From contig NZ_FMVJ01000003.1 in assembly GCF_900102135.1 (NCBI RefSeq), positions 310,001 to 374,000 of the forward strand: a stretch of 64,000 nt of DNA, written 5' to 3'. Shown piece by piece: positions 18,018-28,425 of this stretch (within the stretch, counting starts at the first letter, position 1; every line of letters starts with the position of its first letter). Below the pieces are notes generated by a model that was not told where the DNA came from, searched no databases, and saw only the letters and a list, made by a program, of their open reading frames with translations. Origin of the DNA: Microvirga guangxiensis (GTDB lineage Bacteria > Pseudomonadota > Alphaproteobacteria > Rhizobiales > Beijerinckiaceae). A program made the translations under genes and the position numbers.

Positions 18018-19102
18018 GCGGCCTGATCCTGGTCCGCGAGCTGGGCTGCCTGATGCTCGGTGATCAGCGCATCGACCAGCTCGTCGAGGGCGTTGCCGGC
18101 CATGACCTCTTCGAGCTTGTAGAGCGTGAGGTTGATCCGATGATCGGTCACGCGCCCTTGCGGGAAATTGTAGGTGCGGATGCGCTCGGAGCGATCGCCA
18201 GAGCCCACCTGCGACTTGCGGTCGGCGGCGCGGGCCGCGTCCTTCGCGGTGCGCTCGGCGTCGTAGAGGCGCGAGCGCAGCAGTGCCATGGCGCGGGCGC
18301 GGTTCTTGTGCTGGGAGCGTTCGTCCTGAACGAACACCACCGTGCCCGTCGGCAGGTGCGTGATGCGGATGGCGGATTCGGTCTTGTTCACGTGCTGGCC
18401 GCCAGCGCCCTGCGCGCGCATGGTCTCGATCTTGAGGTCCGCGTCGTTGACGACGATGTCCACATCCTCCGCTTCCGGCAGCACGGCGACGGTGGCGGCG
18501 GAGGTGTGGATGCGGCCTTGCGTTTCCGTGTCGGGCACGCGCTGCACGCGATGCACGCCGCTCTCGAATTTCAGGCGCGCGAACACCCCGCGCCCTTTCA
18601 CCTCGGCCACCACTTCCTTGTAGCCGCCAGCGGTGCCTTCGCTCTCGGAGACGATCTCGACCTTCCAGCCTTTCAGGTCCGCATAGCGCGAATACATGCG
18701 CAAAAGATCGCCCGCGAAGAGAGCCGCCTCGTCACCGCCCGTGCCGGCACGGATTTCGAGGATGGCGCTTTTCTCGTCCGCCTCGTCCTTCGGCAGCAGC
18801 ATGATGCGCAAGTCCTGCGCAGCCTTCTCCAGGTCCTCCCGCGCCTGCGGGATTTCCTCCTCGGCGAGCTTGCGCATTTCGCTGTCCGTCGAGGGATCGT
18901 CGATCAGCGTTTGAAGTCCTTCCAGGTTGTCTTCCATGGCGCGGTAGGCGCGGATCGCGCCCACGACGCCGTCGAGCTCGGAAAGCTCGCGCGACAACGC
19001 GACGAAGGTTTCCGGATCGGGGCCGGCATTGAGCGTCGCCGTGATGATGTCATGGCGAGCGAGAATAGCGTTCAGGCGGTCGGTGGGAGGCGCAATCGAC
19101 AT
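18014..19102 (-). CDS. prfA: Peptide chain release factor 1
   Basis: 362 residues, full-length RF1. The GGQ loop at residues 234-236 ([10 protein letters not shown]) and the codon-recognition domain with [18 protein letters not shown] are present. It ends translation at UAA/UAG and is a substrate of PrmC two genes away. ATG at 19102 overlaps the ptsP stop by one base (TGATG), and the stop overlaps fosX (ATGA), so ptsP, prfA, fosX and prmC form one tightly coupled operon. Confidence 0.97.
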   Translation of the reverse strand: MSIAPPTDRLNAILARHDIITATLNAGPDPETFVALSRELSELDGVVGAIRAYRAMEDNLEGLQTLIDDPSTDSEMRKLAEEEIPQAREDLEKAAQDLRIMLLPKDEADEKSAILEIRAGTGGDEAALFAGDLLRMYSRYADLKGWKVEIVSESEGTAGGYKEVVAEVKGRGVFARLKFESGVHRVQRVPDTETQGRIHTSAATVAVLPEAEDVDIVVNDADLKIETMRAQGAGGQHVNKTESAIRITHLPTGTVVFVQDERSQHKNRARAMALLRSRLYDAERTAKDAARAADRKSQVGSGDRSERIRTYNFPQGRVTDHRINLTLYKLEEVMAGNALDELVDALITEHQAAQLADQDQAA

Positions 19103-21369
19103 CAGACCGGAATACCACGGCTTTCGGCAAACTGAGCAAGTTTCGGGCGCAGCGTATCGCCGCTTCCCGCATGCTCGAGCTCATTGTGAAGGAAGGTTTC
19201 GAGCTCGGCGATATCGAGCGCGAGCAGCATGGCTTTCACCGGCCCGATGGACGCCGGCGACATGGACAGCGAACGGAAGCCGAGGCCCAGCAGCGTCATG
19301 GCTTCGAGCGGACGTCCGCCGATCTCTCCGCACAGGGTCGCCTGGCAGTTCGAGGCGAGAGCCTGCTCCGCAACCATCTTCAGGGCACGCAGCATGGGCG
19401 TGCTCAATGGATCGAAGCGGTCCGCCACGCGCCGGTTCTCGCGGTCGATGGCGAAGAGGAACTGCATGAGATCGTTCGAACCGATGGAGATGAAGTCGGC
19501 CCGGTCGCAAATCTCTTTCAGCTGGAAGAGGAGCGAAGGCACCTCCAGCATCACGCCGAGCTTGAGATCGGAGGGAAGGACGTGGCCGTGATGCGAGAGA
19601 TAGCTCTTCTCCCGCTCCACGATGGTCCGCGCGCGCTCGAACTCGTCGCAGGTCGCCACCATCGGGAACATGATCTTCAAGGGGCGCCCGGAAGCGGCCT
19701 TCAACAGGGCGCGCACCTGGGCGCGCAGGAGGCCCGGACGGTCGAGGCCGATGCGGATGGCGCGCCAGCCGAGCGCGGGATTCTCCTCTTCGACGGCCTG
19801 CATGTAGGGCAGGATCTTGTCGCCCCCGATGTCGAGGGTGCGGAAGGTCACAGGCTTGTCGCCCGTTTCCGCGAACACGGCGCTGTAGAGCGCCTGCTGG
19901 TCGGAAGCGGAGGGCATCCTCTCGGCGATCATGAACTGCAGCTCGGTGCGGAACAGGCCGACGCCGGCGGCGCCGGTTTCCTCGAGATGCGGCAGGTCGA
20001 CGAGAAGGCCCGCATTGAGCTGCAGCGTGATTTCGACGCCGTCCTTGGTCATGGACGGCACGTCGCGCAGCTTGAGATATTGCTCCTGCCGCCGGGCGCG
20101 GAGACGGGCCTTTTCGGCATAAGCCGCCTCGACATCCGCGTTCGGGCGGATCTGTACTTCACCGGCTGCGCCGTCGACGATGATCGCGTCGCCTGGCTCG
20201 GTCAGCGAGGTTGCGTTCGATACCTCGCCCACGGCGGGAATGCCGAGCGCGCGCGCCACGATGGCGATGTGACTGGTCGGACCGCCTTCCTCGAGCACGA
20301 GGCCGCGCAGGCGCGAGCGGTCGTAATCGAGGAGCGCCGCAGGACCCATGGAGCGGGCCACGATGATCGCATTGTCCGGCAGGGAATGGCGGTCGGCCAC
20401 GAGATCGCGCCCGACGAGGCGGAAGAGCAGGCGGTTGGCGAGGTCGTCGAGATCGTGCAGGCGCTCGCGCAGGTAAGGATCCGTCTGGCGCAGCATGCGG
20501 GCGCGGTTGTCCGACTGCACCCGCTCCACGGCGGCCTCTGCCGTGAGGCCGGAGATCACGGCCTCGCGCATGCGGCGCAGCCAGCCCTGATCGTGGGCGA
20601 ACATGCGGAAGGTCTCGAGAACCTCGCGGTGCTCGCCGTGATGGGCCACGTCGCCACGCTCGATCAGCTCGTCGATGGAGACGCGCACTTCGCCGATGGC
20701 TTTCTCCAAACGCTGGAGCTCGGACTCGACGTTCTCGGCGATCAGGTTCTTGATGACGACGCGGGGCTCGTGCAGCACCACATGGCCAAGGCCGACGCCG
20801 TCGGCGAGCGCCGTGCCCTTCTGGTAGACGGGGCGGCGAAGCGCGATGCCCGCATCGACCGGGGCCAGCGCCTGCAGCTCGCCGGTCGCGAGCATCTCGG
20901 CCACCACCATGGCGGTGGTCTGGAGCGCCTCGACTTCCTCTTCCGTATAGACCCGGTAGGTGCGGTTCTGGACGACGAGAACGCCGAGGGTGTTGCCCGC
21001 GCGCAGCAGCGGGACGCCGAGAAAGGCGTGGTAGATCTCTTCGCCCGTCTCCGGCTTGTAGGAGAAGGACGGATGGCTCTGGGCATCGGAGAGGGCCAGC
21101 GGTTCGGCCGTGGAGGCGATGAGGCCGACGAGGCCTTCGCCCGCGCGCATGACGGTGAGGTGGACGGCCTCCCGGTTCAGGCCCTCGGTGGCGAACAGCT
21201 CGAGGACGCCGTCGCCGCGCATCACATAAACGGAACACACCTCCGCCACCATGTTGGCGGCGATCTGGATCACGATCTTGTCGAGGCGGTCCTGAGCCCC
21301 CACCGGCTCCGCCATAATCTCGCGGAGGCGGCGCAGCAGAAGGCGCGGACCGCCGGGAGCGCTTGGCAT
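19102..21369 (-). CDS. ptsP: PEP-protein phosphotransferase PtsP (EI-Ntr)
   Basis: 755 residues. A GAF domain (about 25-160; [31 protein letters not shown]) precedes the EI N-domain and PEP-utilising swivel with the active His in [15 protein letters not shown] (about residue 365), then the PEP-binding barrel with the conserved Cys in [10 protein letters not shown] near residue 680. It phosphorylates Npr (PtsO) as first step of the nitrogen-PTS, which in Hyphomicrobiales affects PHB, K+ transport and envelope functions. The GAF domain senses nitrogen status (glutamine/2-oxoglutarate, known from the family). It heads the ptsP-prfA-fosX-prmC operon. Confidence 0.95.
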   Translation of the reverse strand: MPSAPGGPRLLLRRLREIMAEPVGAQDRLDKIVIQIAANMVAEVCSVYVMRGDGVLELFATEGLNREAVHLTVMRAGEGLVGLIASTAEPLALSDAQSHPSFSYKPETGEEIYHAFLGVPLLRAGNTLGVLVVQNRTYRVYTEEEVEALQTTAMVVAEMLATGELQALAPVDAGIALRRPVYQKGTALADGVGLGHVVLHEPRVVIKNLIAENVESELQRLEKAIGEVRVSIDELIERGDVAHHGEHREVLETFRMFAHDQGWLRRMREAVISGLTAEAAVERVQSDNRARMLRQTDPYLRERLHDLDDLANRLLFRLVGRDLVADRHSLPDNAIIVARSMGPAALLDYDRSRLRGLVLEEGGPTSHIAIVARALGIPAVGEVSNATSLTEPGDAIIVDGAAGEVQIRPNADVEAAYAEKARLRARRQEQYLKLRDVPSMTKDGVEITLQLNAGLLVDLPHLEETGAAGVGLFRTELQFMIAERMPSASDQQALYSAVFAETGDKPVTFRTLDIGGDKILPYMQAVEEENPALGWRAIRIGLDRPGLLRAQVRALLKAASGRPLKIMFPMVATCDEFERARTIVEREKSYLSHHGHVLPSDLKLGVMLEVPSLLFQLKEICDRADFISIGSNDLMQFLFAIDRENRRVADRFDPLSTPMLRALKMVAEQALASNCQATLCGEIGGRPLEAMTLLGLGFRSLSMSPASIGPVKAMLLALDIAELETFLHNELEHAGSGDTLRPKLAQFAESRGIPV

Positions 21370-21473
21370 GAGCTTCTCAGTTCCCGTCCTTCGGAGCCGG
21401 CGAGGCGAACCGGCGGTTGTTGAGCCGAGTGTGGCAGGCCGGGTGACCCGCCGTCAATCTGGCCTGCTCTCAA

Positions 21474-22712
21474 TCAAGCCTTGTCCAGGCCGTATAGCGA
21501 GTGGAGCGTGCGCACGGCAAGCTCAGTATAGGCCGAGTCGATCAGGACAGAGAACTTAATTTCAGAAGTCGTGATCGCGCGGATGTTGATTCCCTTGTCG
21601 GCCAAGGCTTTGAAGGCCTTGGCGGCGACGCCCGCGTGACTGCGCATGCCGACCCCGATGGCCGAGACCTTCACCACGTCCGTGGCGCCCTGGAGGTCGC
21701 GGAACTCGATCTCGCCTTTGTGGGCGTTGAGAACCGTGCAGGCCCGCTCGTACTCGGCGGAGGGGACGGTGAAGGTGATGTCCGTGGTGGTGGTGTCGTC
21801 CGACACCACCTGGATGATCATGTCCACGTTGATGTTGGCGTCAGCCAAGGGCACGAAGATCGAGGCGGCGATGCCCGGCTTGTCGGCCACATTCCGCAAC
21901 GTAATCTGGGCTTCGTCGCGCGAATAGGCGATGCCCGTGACAACCTGCTGTTCCATGATGTCTTCCTCGTCGCAGATGAGGGTGCCGAGCTTGGGATCGG
22001 CGGGATCGTCGAAACTGGAGCGCACATAGGTGGGAACCCGGTGCATCATGGCGAGCTCGACCGAGCGCACCTGGAGCACCTTGGCCCCGAGGGAGGCCAT
22101 CTCCAGCATTTCCTCGTATGAAACTTTATCCAAGCGCTGTGCCTTGGGCACGATGCGCGGATCGGTGGTGTAGACGCCGTCCACATCCGTATAGATGTCG
22201 CAGCGCTCCGCCCCGATGGCGGCGGCCAGCGCCACCGCGCTGGTGTCCGAGCCGCCGCGGCCGAGGGTGGTCACGCGCCGGGTGTCCTTATGGACGCCCT
22301 GAAAGCCGGAGACGACGGCGACTTCCTTATTCTTTTCAAAGCCTTCGATGATGCCGGAGCCGTCGATGTCGGCAATGCGGGCCGAGCCGTGGGCATCCGA
22401 GGTCATGATCGGGATCTGCCAGCCCTGCCAGGACCGGGCCTTGATGCCGATCTCCTGCAGCGCGATGGCGAGAAGCCCCGAGGTGACCTGCTCGCCGGAG
22501 GCGACGACCACGTCGTATTCCTTGGCGTCGTAGAGAGCGGAAGCGTCTTTCACCCAGCCGACCAGTTCGTTGGTCTTGCCCGACATGGCCGAGACCACCA
22601 CGGCCACGTCGAAGCCGGCCTCGACCTCGCGTTTGACGTGCCGCGCCACGTTGCGGATTCGCTCTACGTTCGCGACGGATGTACCGCCGAACTTCATGAC
22701 AAGACGGGGCAT
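21474..22712 (-). CDS. lysC: Aspartate kinase (lysine/threonine/methionine pathway)
   Basis: 412 residues, matching the single-function LysC class. [17 protein letters not shown] opens the kinase domain, and [18 protein letters not shown] and [17 protein letters not shown] are the ATP/aspartate signatures (about 150-190). Two ACT domains follow (about 265-405), the feedback-sensing part. It makes aspartyl phosphate for the aspartate family of amino acids. It lies directly upstream of ptsP on the same strand with a 104-base gap and diverges from ubiG. The lysC-ubiG divergence is common in Hyphomicrobiales. Confidence 0.95.
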   Translation of the reverse strand: MPRLVMKFGGTSVANVERIRNVARHVKREVEAGFDVAVVVSAMSGKTNELVGWVKDASALYDAKEYDVVVASGEQVTSGLLAIALQEIGIKARSWQGWQIPIMTSDAHGSARIADIDGSGIIEGFEKNKEVAVVSGFQGVHKDTRRVTTLGRGGSDTSAVALAAAIGAERCDIYTDVDGVYTTDPRIVPKAQRLDKVSYEEMLEMASLGAKVLQVRSVELAMMHRVPTYVRSSFDDPADPKLGTLICDEEDIMEQQVVTGIAYSRDEAQITLRNVADKPGIAASIFVPLADANINVDMIIQVVSDDTTTTDITFTVPSAEYERACTVLNAHKGEIEFRDLQGATDVVKVSAIGVGMRSHAGVAAKAFKALADKGINIRAITTSEIKFSVLIDSAYTELAVRTLHSLYGLDKA

Positions 22713-22841
22713 GCGAAGAAGGCCGTGGGTTAGTTGAAAATTTTGCCCTTCGCGACTTCGGAAAGGCGCGTATACATGACGTTCAGTCCGCTCCCTGTCA
22801 ACGCGCGGAAATCAATTCTTTAGCCTAAGGAATCGGATCTC

Positions 22842-23585
22842 ATGACCGACGCCGCATCCACGACCATCGACCCTGCCGAGGTCGCCCGTTTCGAGCAGAT
22901 TGCCGAAACGTGGTGGGACTCGAACGGTCCCATGAAGGTGCTGCACAAGTTCAATCCCGTCCGGCTCGCCTATATCCGCGACGAGGCCTGCCGCCGGTTC
23001 GGACGCGATCCACGCTCCGCCCGTTCGCTCGAGGGGCTGACGATTCTCGACGTGGGCTGCGGCGGAGGGGTGCTCTCGGAGCCCTTGGGACGGCTCGGCG
23101 CGACGGTGACCGGCCTCGATCCGGCCCCCACCAACATCTCCGTGGCCAAGCTCCATGCGGAGCGCGCAGGGGTGCCAGTCGATTTCCGCAACGAGACCGT
23201 CGAGGCGGTCGTCGCAAGGGGCGAAACCTTCGATATCGTGCTGGCCATGGAAGTGGTGGAGCATGTGGCGGACGTGCAGGCCTTCGTGAATGCCTGCGCC
23301 CAGGCGGTCAAACCGGGCGGCGTTCTCGTCATGGCGACGATCAACCGGACGCTTCGCTCCTTCGCCTCCGCCATCGTCGGCGCCGAGTACATCCTTCGCT
23401 GGCTGCCGAAGGGCACCCACGAATGGGACAGGTTCGTCACCCCGGACGAGCTGACCGATGCCCTCAGGAATGCAGGCTTCGCCGTCAACGACCTGACGGG
23501 CGTCGGCTACAATCCCCTGCGCGACAGCTGGTCCCTCAGCCGAGACCTCTCGGTCAATTACATGCTGCTCGCCTCGCGGACCTGA
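22842..23585 (+). CDS. ubiG: Ubiquinone biosynthesis O-methyltransferase UbiG
   Basis: 247 residues, class I SAM methyltransferase. N-terminal [29 protein letters not shown] is the UbiG signature, motif I is [14 protein letters not shown] near residue 70, and [17 protein letters not shown] follows. [15 protein letters not shown] near residue 185 is the typical membrane/substrate loop. It performs both O-methylations of coenzyme Q synthesis at the inner membrane face. The 3' end overlaps the nhaA 3' end by 28 bases (convergent). Confidence 0.96.
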   Translation: MTDAASTTIDPAEVARFEQIAETWWDSNGPMKVLHKFNPVRLAYIRDEACRRFGRDPRSARSLEGLTILDVGCGGGVLSEPLGRLGATVTGLDPAPTNISVAKLHAERAGVPVDFRNETVEAVVARGETFDIVLAMEVVEHVADVQAFVNACAQAVKPGGVLVMATINRTLRSFASAIVGAEYILRWLPKGTHEWDRFVTPDELTDALRNAGFAVNDLTGVGYNPLRDSWSLSRDLSVNYMLLASRT

Positions 23586-24772
23586 AGCTTTTCGCGGGGC
23601 GCGAAGCTGAGCAGGATATAGCCTGCCAGCGCCGAGAGAACCGAGCCCATGAGCACGCCGATCTTGGCCTCGTCGGTGAGCAAGGGGTCGTCTGGGAAGG
23701 CGAGGGCGCCGATGAACAGGCTCATGGTGAAGCCGATGCCGCAGAGCAGAGCCACGCCGTAGCATTGCAGCCGCGACGCGCCTGCGGGCATGTCGGCAAG
23801 GTTGAGACGGATCGCCAGCTCGGAGAAGGCGAACACGCCCACCTGCTTGCCGATGAAGAGGCCCATGGCGATGCCGAGGGGCAGGGGGCTGAGCAGGGCG
23901 TCGAACGACAGACCCGACAGTGACACGCCCGCATTCGCGAGACCGAAGATCGGGATGATGCCGAAGGCAACCGGCTTATGGAGCGCATGCTCCAGGCGGT
24001 GGAGCGGGGCATCCTCCGCCCGCGTCGCCTTCGGGTTGGCTTGAAGCGGGATGGTGAGCGCGAGCGCAACGCCCGCCAGTGTAGCGTGAATGCCCGATTG
24101 CAGCACGAAGAACCACAGCACCGCGCCGACAAGCAGATAGGGCACGAGGCTTGTGACGTTGAACCGGTTGAAGCTCACGAGCGCGACGAGGCAGAACACG
24201 GCTCCGGCAAGCATCGGAAGCGACAGATCGCTCGTGTAGAACAGGGCGATGATGATGATCGCGCCGAGATCGTCCAGGATCGCAAGCGCCGTCAGAAAGA
24301 TCTTGAGGGAGGTCGGCACGCGGGAGCCTATGACCGCCAGCACGCCGAGCGCGAAGGCGATGTCGGTAGCTGCGGGAATCGCCCAGCCGTGATGCAGGTG
24401 CGGTTCGTTGCGTGTGATGAAGAGGTATACGAGGGCCGGCACGATCATGCCGCCGAGCGCCGCGATGCCGGGCAGGATGCGGCGCGGCCAGGTGGAGAGC
24501 TGTCCGTCCAGCATCTCACGCTTGATCTCGAGTCCCACGAGCAGGAAGAACACGGCCATCAGCGCATCGTTGATCCAGTGCAGAATGCTCAGGCCAAAGA
24601 CGTAGGTTTTCAGGATTCCGAAATAGACAGGCGCTGCAGGAGAGTTGGCGAGAACGAGCGCGATTACCGTCACGCCCATGAGGATCATGCCGCCGGAGGC
24701 CCCGCTATCGAAGAATTGGCGCATCAAGGAGATGCGCCGTGTCGGCCTCAGATCGCTTTTCGGATGATCCAT
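23558..24772 (-). CDS. nhaA: Na+/H+ antiporter NhaA
   Basis: 404 residues, 11-12 hydrophobic helices. The sodium-binding aspartates are visible in [13 protein letters not shown] and [18 protein letters not shown] (equivalents of E. coli Asp133, Asp163 and Asp164), and [14 protein letters not shown] is the helix II signature. It exchanges Na+ for H+ at alkaline pH or high salt in the inner membrane. Its last 28 bases overlap the end of ubiG on the opposite strand. A second in-frame Met at residue 17 ([12 protein letters not shown]) is an alternative start that would remove a short hydrophilic leader. Confidence 0.95.
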   Translation of the reverse strand: MDHPKSDLRPTRRISLMRQFFDSGASGGMILMGVTVIALVLANSPAAPVYFGILKTYVFGLSILHWINDALMAVFFLLVGLEIKREMLDGQLSTWPRRILPGIAALGGMIVPALVYLFITRNEPHLHHGWAIPAATDIAFALGVLAVIGSRVPTSLKIFLTALAILDDLGAIIIIALFYTSDLSLPMLAGAVFCLVALVSFNRFNVTSLVPYLLVGAVLWFFVLQSGIHATLAGVALALTIPLQANPKATRAEDAPLHRLEHALHKPVAFGIIPIFGLANAGVSLSGLSFDALLSPLPLGIAMGLFIGKQVGVFAFSELAIRLNLADMPAGASRLQCYGVALLCGIGFTMSLFIGALAFPDDPLLTDEAKIGVLMGSVLSALAGYILLSFAPREKLQVREASSM

Positions 24773-24872
24773 CCCTCACTCCTATCGTTCAAACCGGTCA
24801 TAGCCGGAAAGGTTCGAGGGGGAAGGAATTTCGGCACCTGTCCCTTCACAAAAACGGGAGCAACTCTGCTGC

Positions 24873-25391
24873 TCAGGCGTGGGAAGGCGTGCGGCGGCGT
24901 TTGGTGGACAGGATCGTTTCCAGGGTCACGGGACGAAAATTCCAGGCATCGACCCCCACATCGTATTGGCGCGTCTGGGGCTTCAGCTTGCCGTGCGAGT
25001 GGCCGTGAAGGTCGATCCAGCCGCGTCCCATGTTCTTCCAGGTGCGGAACGCGTAATGACACATGACGACCGCGCGGCCTTCGAGGGCGAGCTCGGCATA
25101 GGCCTGCACGCTCTCCCAGCCTTTCGCCTTGATCGTCGCCTCTCCATCGTTGTTGCCGGTGATCAGGTGTTTCCGTCCGTTGAGCAGGGAGAGCAGCTCC
25201 TCGATGCGTTCCGGGCGCGCATGCAGGGCGAAATCGCCCAGGTGCCAGATCTCGTCATCCGCCGAGACCGTCTCGTTCCAGTTGGCGATGAGGGCTTCAT
25301 CGTGCTCGGCGACGGTCTCAAACGGTCGCTTGTCGATCCGCAGCACCCGGGGATCGCCGAAATGAGTGTCGCTCGTGAAGAAGATCGCCAA
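24873..25391 (-). CDS. Metallophosphoesterase (calcineurin-like, small)
   Basis: 172 residues from a TTG start at 25391 that has AGGA 6 bases upstream and begins MAIFFTSDTHFGDPR, the usual opening of the family. Metal-ligand motifs in order: SDTHFGD (Asp8, His10), IWHLGDFALH, ITGNNDGE (family GNHD/E), VMCHYAFRTW and LHGHSHGKL. It is a two-metal phosphatase; the substrate is unknown (relatives act on bis-phosphorylated nucleotides or other small phosphoesters). It has its own upstream gap of 262 bases toward the plus-strand gene at 25654. Confidence 0.85.
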   Translation of the reverse strand: MAIFFTSDTHFGDPRVLRIDKRPFETVAEHDEALIANWNETVSADDEIWHLGDFALHARPERIEELLSLLNGRKHLITGNNDGEATIKAKGWESVQAYAELALEGRAVVMCHYAFRTWKNMGRGWIDLHGHSHGKLKPQTRQYDVGVDAWNFRPVTLETILSTKRRRTPSHA

Positions 25392-25653
25392 GAGAAGTCC
25401 TATGCTCTGTTCAACCTGACATGGAGTGTCAGTGCGTGAGATCGAGGCCTTGGCAGGGCATTTTTCCAGGATCGATGCGCCCTGCATCTCAGACGATATA
25501 GGAAAATAGAGCTGTTTACCTAAGGTAAGATGTGTTACCTCTCCCGCGCATTCGCGACGTCGGGACAATAAAAGTCACCAACAGCTAGGCTCGGTGAAGA
25601 CGAACGCTGACTTGTTGAGAAACGAAGCGCAATCTGAGCCTAGGGGCTAAATC

Positions 25654-26028
25654 TTGAAGACAATCGCAACGCTGGCCGCGGCCAGCCTTTTTGCCATGGG
25701 TGCGAGCGTTCCCGCCGCGGCAGCCGGTCCCGGTGTTTATACGGTCAAGGGCAGTAACGGCGAGTCCAACTCGGAGTACACGGGCACGCTTACCATCGTC
25801 CAGACGAGCAAGGACACGTTCAAGCTCACCTGGATCATCGGAAATGAGCGCTATGAGGGCTTCGCTGTCGGAGACGAGCGCGTTCTCGCGGCGAGCTTCG
25901 TCACCAAGGGCGCAAGTGGAACAGCGCTTCTCGTCGAGGATGACGAGAACGAGGGCGGCTACCAGAGCATCTGGGCGTTCAAGGGCACGACGACGCTCGG
26001 CTACGAGATGATCTCGCCGAAGAAGTAA
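25654..26028 (+). CDS. Hypothetical exported small protein
   Basis: 124 residues. A signal peptide (MKTIATLAAASLFAMGASVPAAAA; the first codon is TTG with AGGGG 7 bases upstream) precedes a ~100-residue mature domain. That domain begins PGVYTVKGSNGESNSEYTGTLTIVQTSKDTFKLTWIIG and ends AFKGTTTLGYEMISPKK, a lipocalin/beta-sandwich-like alternation. Family not recognised with certainty. Without a clear ATG the start choice matters: an ATG at 25695 would destroy the signal peptide. It converges on the DUF1178 gene. Confidence 0.7.
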   Translation: MKTIATLAAASLFAMGASVPAAAAGPGVYTVKGSNGESNSEYTGTLTIVQTSKDTFKLTWIIGNERYEGFAVGDERVLAASFVTKGASGTALLVEDDENEGGYQSIWAFKGTTTLGYEMISPKK

Positions 26029-26043
26029 TCCGCCATCCCCTAT

Positions 26044-26079
26044 CGATCCCCGAGAGCGGAAGCCTGCTTTTGGGGATCG
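26044..26079 (+). repeat. Imperfect hairpin after the exported-protein gene
   Basis: CGATCCCC (26044-26051) pairs with GGGGATCG (26072-26079) around a 20-base loop, 16 bases after the stop at 26028 and before the convergent DUF1178 end. T-rich sequence follows on the plus strand (TGGTTTCGGTTTC). A weak terminator is the simplest reading. Confidence 0.4.
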
Positions 26080-26091
26080 TGGTTTCGGTTT

Positions 26092-26535
26092 CTAGTTCCG
26101 GTCGTCCGGAACGACGGGGATCGGCAGCACGTCGATGCCTTCTTCGAGCAAGGCGCGGGCTTCCTCGAAATCGGCCTCGCCGTGAATCGAACGCTCCTCC
26201 GCTTCGCCGAAATGCATCTTGCGCGCTTCCTCGACGAAGTTGCGGCCGACATCCTCCGAATTCTTCAGCACGTGCTCACGCAGGGCGCGCAACGCGGCGC
26301 GGATCTCGTGCTCCTTGTCCGAGAGAACGGCCATGGGCTGCGCTTCCGGTTGCGCGACAGGCGCCTTGTCGGTGCGCGCGACGGAAGGCGCCATGATCTG
26401 CTTCTCGACCTTGGGCGAGTTGCAGAACGGGCAGGTCACGAAACCGCGCTTGCGCTGCGTCTCGAACGCCTCGCTTGAAGGAAACCAGCTCTCGAATTCG
26501 TGGGCCTGCTCGCAGGCCAGGGCGTATTTGATCAT
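26092..26535 (-). CDS. DUF1178 family protein
   Basis: 147 residues. A predicted zinc ribbon is formed by IKYALACEQAHEFESWF and CPFCNSPKVEKQIMAPSVAR (Cys at residues 8, 35 and 38 plus His12). A Pro/Ala linker then leads to a helical C-terminal part (EIRAALRALREHVLKNSEDVGRNFVEEARKMHFGEAEERSIHGEA). Function unknown. It lies downstream of the nitrilase gene on the same strand with a 55-base gap, which is the usual partnership in Hyphomicrobiales. Confidence 0.88.
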   Translation of the reverse strand: MIKYALACEQAHEFESWFPSSEAFETQRKRGFVTCPFCNSPKVEKQIMAPSVARTDKAPVAQPEAQPMAVLSDKEHEIRAALRALREHVLKNSEDVGRNFVEEARKMHFGEAEERSIHGEADFEEARALLEEGIDVLPIPVVPDDRN

Positions 26536-26590
26536 GTCCTTGAGTTCAGGCTGACGCGATACACAAACAGGCAGTACACAAACGGGAATG

Positions 26591-27454
26591 TCAGGCTAGA
26601 GCCGCCTGACGATGCTCGGAGGCCGATACGGTTTCGATCGTGAAGGAACGCGCGTTCTTGAGCGTCGGAATGCGTCCACGCACTTCCGTCACAAGGGCCG
26701 GATCGATTTCGGCGAGGATCACGCCGGGCTCAGTGCCCGCTTCCGCCAGCACGCGGCCCCACGGATCGACGATGATCGAATGGCCGAAGGTCTCGCGCCC
26801 GTCTTCATGCAAGCCGCCCTGGGCGGCCGAGATCATGAAGGAGCCGGTCTCGATGGCGCGCGCCCGGTGCAGGATATTCCAATGGGCTTCGCCGGTCTGC
26901 TTCGTGAAGGCGGCGGGAGCCGTGAGGAACGACGCGCCGTTTTCGGCCAGTGCCTTGTAGAGCGCCGCAAAGCGCACGTCGTAGCAGATCGTCATGCCGA
27001 GATAGCCCCAGGGCGTCTCGGCCAGCACCGCCGTGCTGCCGCCCGTATAGGTGGCCGATTCACGCCAGCTCTCGCCGTTCGGCAGATCCACGTCGTAAAG
27101 GTGAATCTTGTCGTAGCTGGTGACGATCTCGCCGCCCGCATCGATCAGAAAGGCGCGGTTGGCAACCTTGTCGCCTTCCTTCACGGCGATGGAGCCGATC
27201 TGGATCATAATGTTTTTCTCGCGCGCTACCTCGCGCAAGGCGGCGAGAACCGGATCGCTTTCCTGCGGTCCTACCTTCTCGAACATCTCCGCCCGCTCGC
27301 GGCAGACGAGAGAGGTCATCTCCGGCGTCTGGGCGAAATGCGCGCCCTTCTCGGCAGCCTCGCGGATGAGGGCCACGGCGTCGTCGCGGTTCTTCAGCAC
27401 GTCGCGGCCGGAGCGCATCTGGATGCAGGCGGCGGTAAAGCGGGTCGAGGTCAT
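26591..27454 (-). CDS. Carbon-nitrogen hydrolase (Nit-type amidase)
   Basis: 287 residues, nitrilase-superfamily fold. The catalytic triad is Glu45 (TPEMTS), Lys116 (YDKIHLYDVDLP) and Cys157 (MTICYDVRFAALY). HLYDVDLPNG and AHWNILHRARAIETG match the Nit1/Nit2 branch. This branch hydrolyses deaminated glutathione or omega-amides such as 2-oxoglutaramate, a metabolite-repair role that fits the neighbouring glutaredoxin gene. Upstream on the same strand are the small lipoprotein gene and grxC-comF. Confidence 0.9.
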   Translation of the reverse strand: MTSTRFTAACIQMRSGRDVLKNRDDAVALIREAAEKGAHFAQTPEMTSLVCRERAEMFEKVGPQESDPVLAALREVAREKNIMIQIGSIAVKEGDKVANRAFLIDAGGEIVTSYDKIHLYDVDLPNGESWRESATYTGGSTAVLAETPWGYLGMTICYDVRFAALYKALAENGASFLTAPAAFTKQTGEAHWNILHRARAIETGSFMISAAQGGLHEDGRETFGHSIIVDPWGRVLAEAGTEPGVILAEIDPALVTEVRGRIPTLKNARSFTIETVSASEHRQAALA

Positions 27455-27482
27455 ACGCGATCAATCTCCGGCAAAAGACAAC

Positions 27483-27510
27483 ATAAGCCTCAAATGGGAT
27501 TGAGGCTTAT
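27483..27510 (-). repeat. Hairpin between the lipoprotein gene and the nitrilase gene
   Basis: ATAAGCCTCAA (27483-27493) is an exact inverted match to TTGAGGCTTAT (27500-27510), with a 6-base loop. It lies just upstream of the nitrilase start (27454) and 94 bases downstream of the lipoprotein stop. It may terminate the lipoprotein transcript; the T run after it on the minus strand is interrupted. Confidence 0.5.
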
Positions 27511-27603
27511 ATATTACTACCACGTATAGATGGTACTTGCCGAAGTGAACTTGTTGAAGGCGCTGGGCGCCGATTTATGTAAACCGGGCCCGGCGGCAGC
27601 GCT

Positions 27604-28005
27604 TTAGCGGACTTCGAGCTTATAGTTGTAAGTGCGGGCTGTTCCCGATGGATAAATGACATCCATCTTGAAGCTGTCCTGGCCCAAATACCCCGGCGAT
27701 GGAATGTAGATGGCCTGCACTACAGGAACGCGCTGCCTATTGCAGTGATGGCGGCTGTTGCTTTCCCGGAAGCTCGGGAAGTCGGTTGCTTCTTTGGTTT
27801 CGAGCCTGCCATTCTTGGGAGCTTCGACGAGGCGTACTACGGTCTTCCCGACTGAGCTGCAATCTGGATTGATGGAGTAATAGGAATCTACCGTGAGGGG
27901 CTTGCCAGCGGTCGTGACCTTGAGAGGTGGGGACACGGAAGCGGTGGTGTTGCATCCAGACACGGCGAGGGTGCAGAGCAGAGCCGTAAGAGCATAAACG
28001 CGCAT
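27604..28005 (-). CDS. Small lipoprotein with a PGY-x-G-x-D-x-F domain
   Basis: 133 residues. A lipoprotein signal (ALLCTLAVSGC, lipobox LAVSGC at residues 13-18) is followed by a compact domain of about 95 residues. It contains two or three Cys (NPDCSSVG, RHHCNRQ) and the motif AIYIPSPGYLGQDSF near the end. The last 45 residues resemble the unlinked exported protein at 34016-34393 (YYIAKPGYKGSDEF). Unlike its neighbours the DNA is less GC-rich, and it splits the usual grxC-nitrilase neighbourhood, so it may be an insertion. Function unknown; probably an envelope beta-sandwich domain. Confidence 0.7.
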   Translation of the reverse strand: MRVYALTALLCTLAVSGCNTTASVSPPLKVTTAGKPLTVDSYYSINPDCSSVGKTVVRLVEAPKNGRLETKEATDFPSFRESNSRHHCNRQRVPVVQAIYIPSPGYLGQDSFKMDVIYPSGTARTYNYKLEVR

Positions 28006-28131
28006 AGGAGAAGCCTTGGAGTTTCAAACGTCCAAGAAATACTACATACGATATATCGTTATGCAAGGCTTGGGCTCAGAGGTGGCGATGTCCTTAGCTT
28101 GCTATAGCAGACCTACATCACTCTGCCACGA

Positions 28132-28389
28132 CTATGCGGCCAGGAGGCGCTCCAACTCACCCCGGTCGTCAAGGGCATAAAGGTCATCGCAGCCGCCCAC
28201 ATGCTTCCCGTCGATGAAGATCTGCGGCACGCTGGTGCGCCCGTTGGCCTTCTGGATCATCTCCGCCCGGGCTTCGGGCTTCTTTTCGATGTCGATCTCG
28301 GTGAAGGCGGCGCCCTTCTTGTTGAGCAGTTCCTTCGCGGCCGAGCAATAGGGGCACCAGCCCTTGGTGTAGATCGTAATGGACGGCAT
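28132..28389 (-). CDS. grxC: Glutaredoxin 3
   Basis: 85 residues, a classical dithiol glutaredoxin. TIYTKGWCPYCSAAKELL holds the active-site CPYC (Cys12/Cys15), and TSVPQIFIDGKHVGGCDDLYAL holds the cis-proline and glutathione-binding site. It reduces disulfides and glutathione mixed disulfides in the cytoplasm. ATG at 28389, with GGAG 6 bases upstream, removes a 12-residue extension. It lies 36 bases downstream of comF on the same strand. Confidence 0.95.
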   Translation of the reverse strand: MPSITIYTKGWCPYCSAAKELLNKKGAAFTEIDIEKKPEARAEMIQKANGRTSVPQIFIDGKHVGGCDDLYALDDRGELERLLAA

Positions 28390-28425
28390 GCATCTCTCCG
28401 TAGCGTGGCCCTGATATAGGGACAA

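Noticed and set aside
19171..21423. 750-codon open frame on the plus strand opposite ptsP
   Set aside because: Shadow of ptsP; the minus strand holds GAF, EI and PEP-binding motifs.
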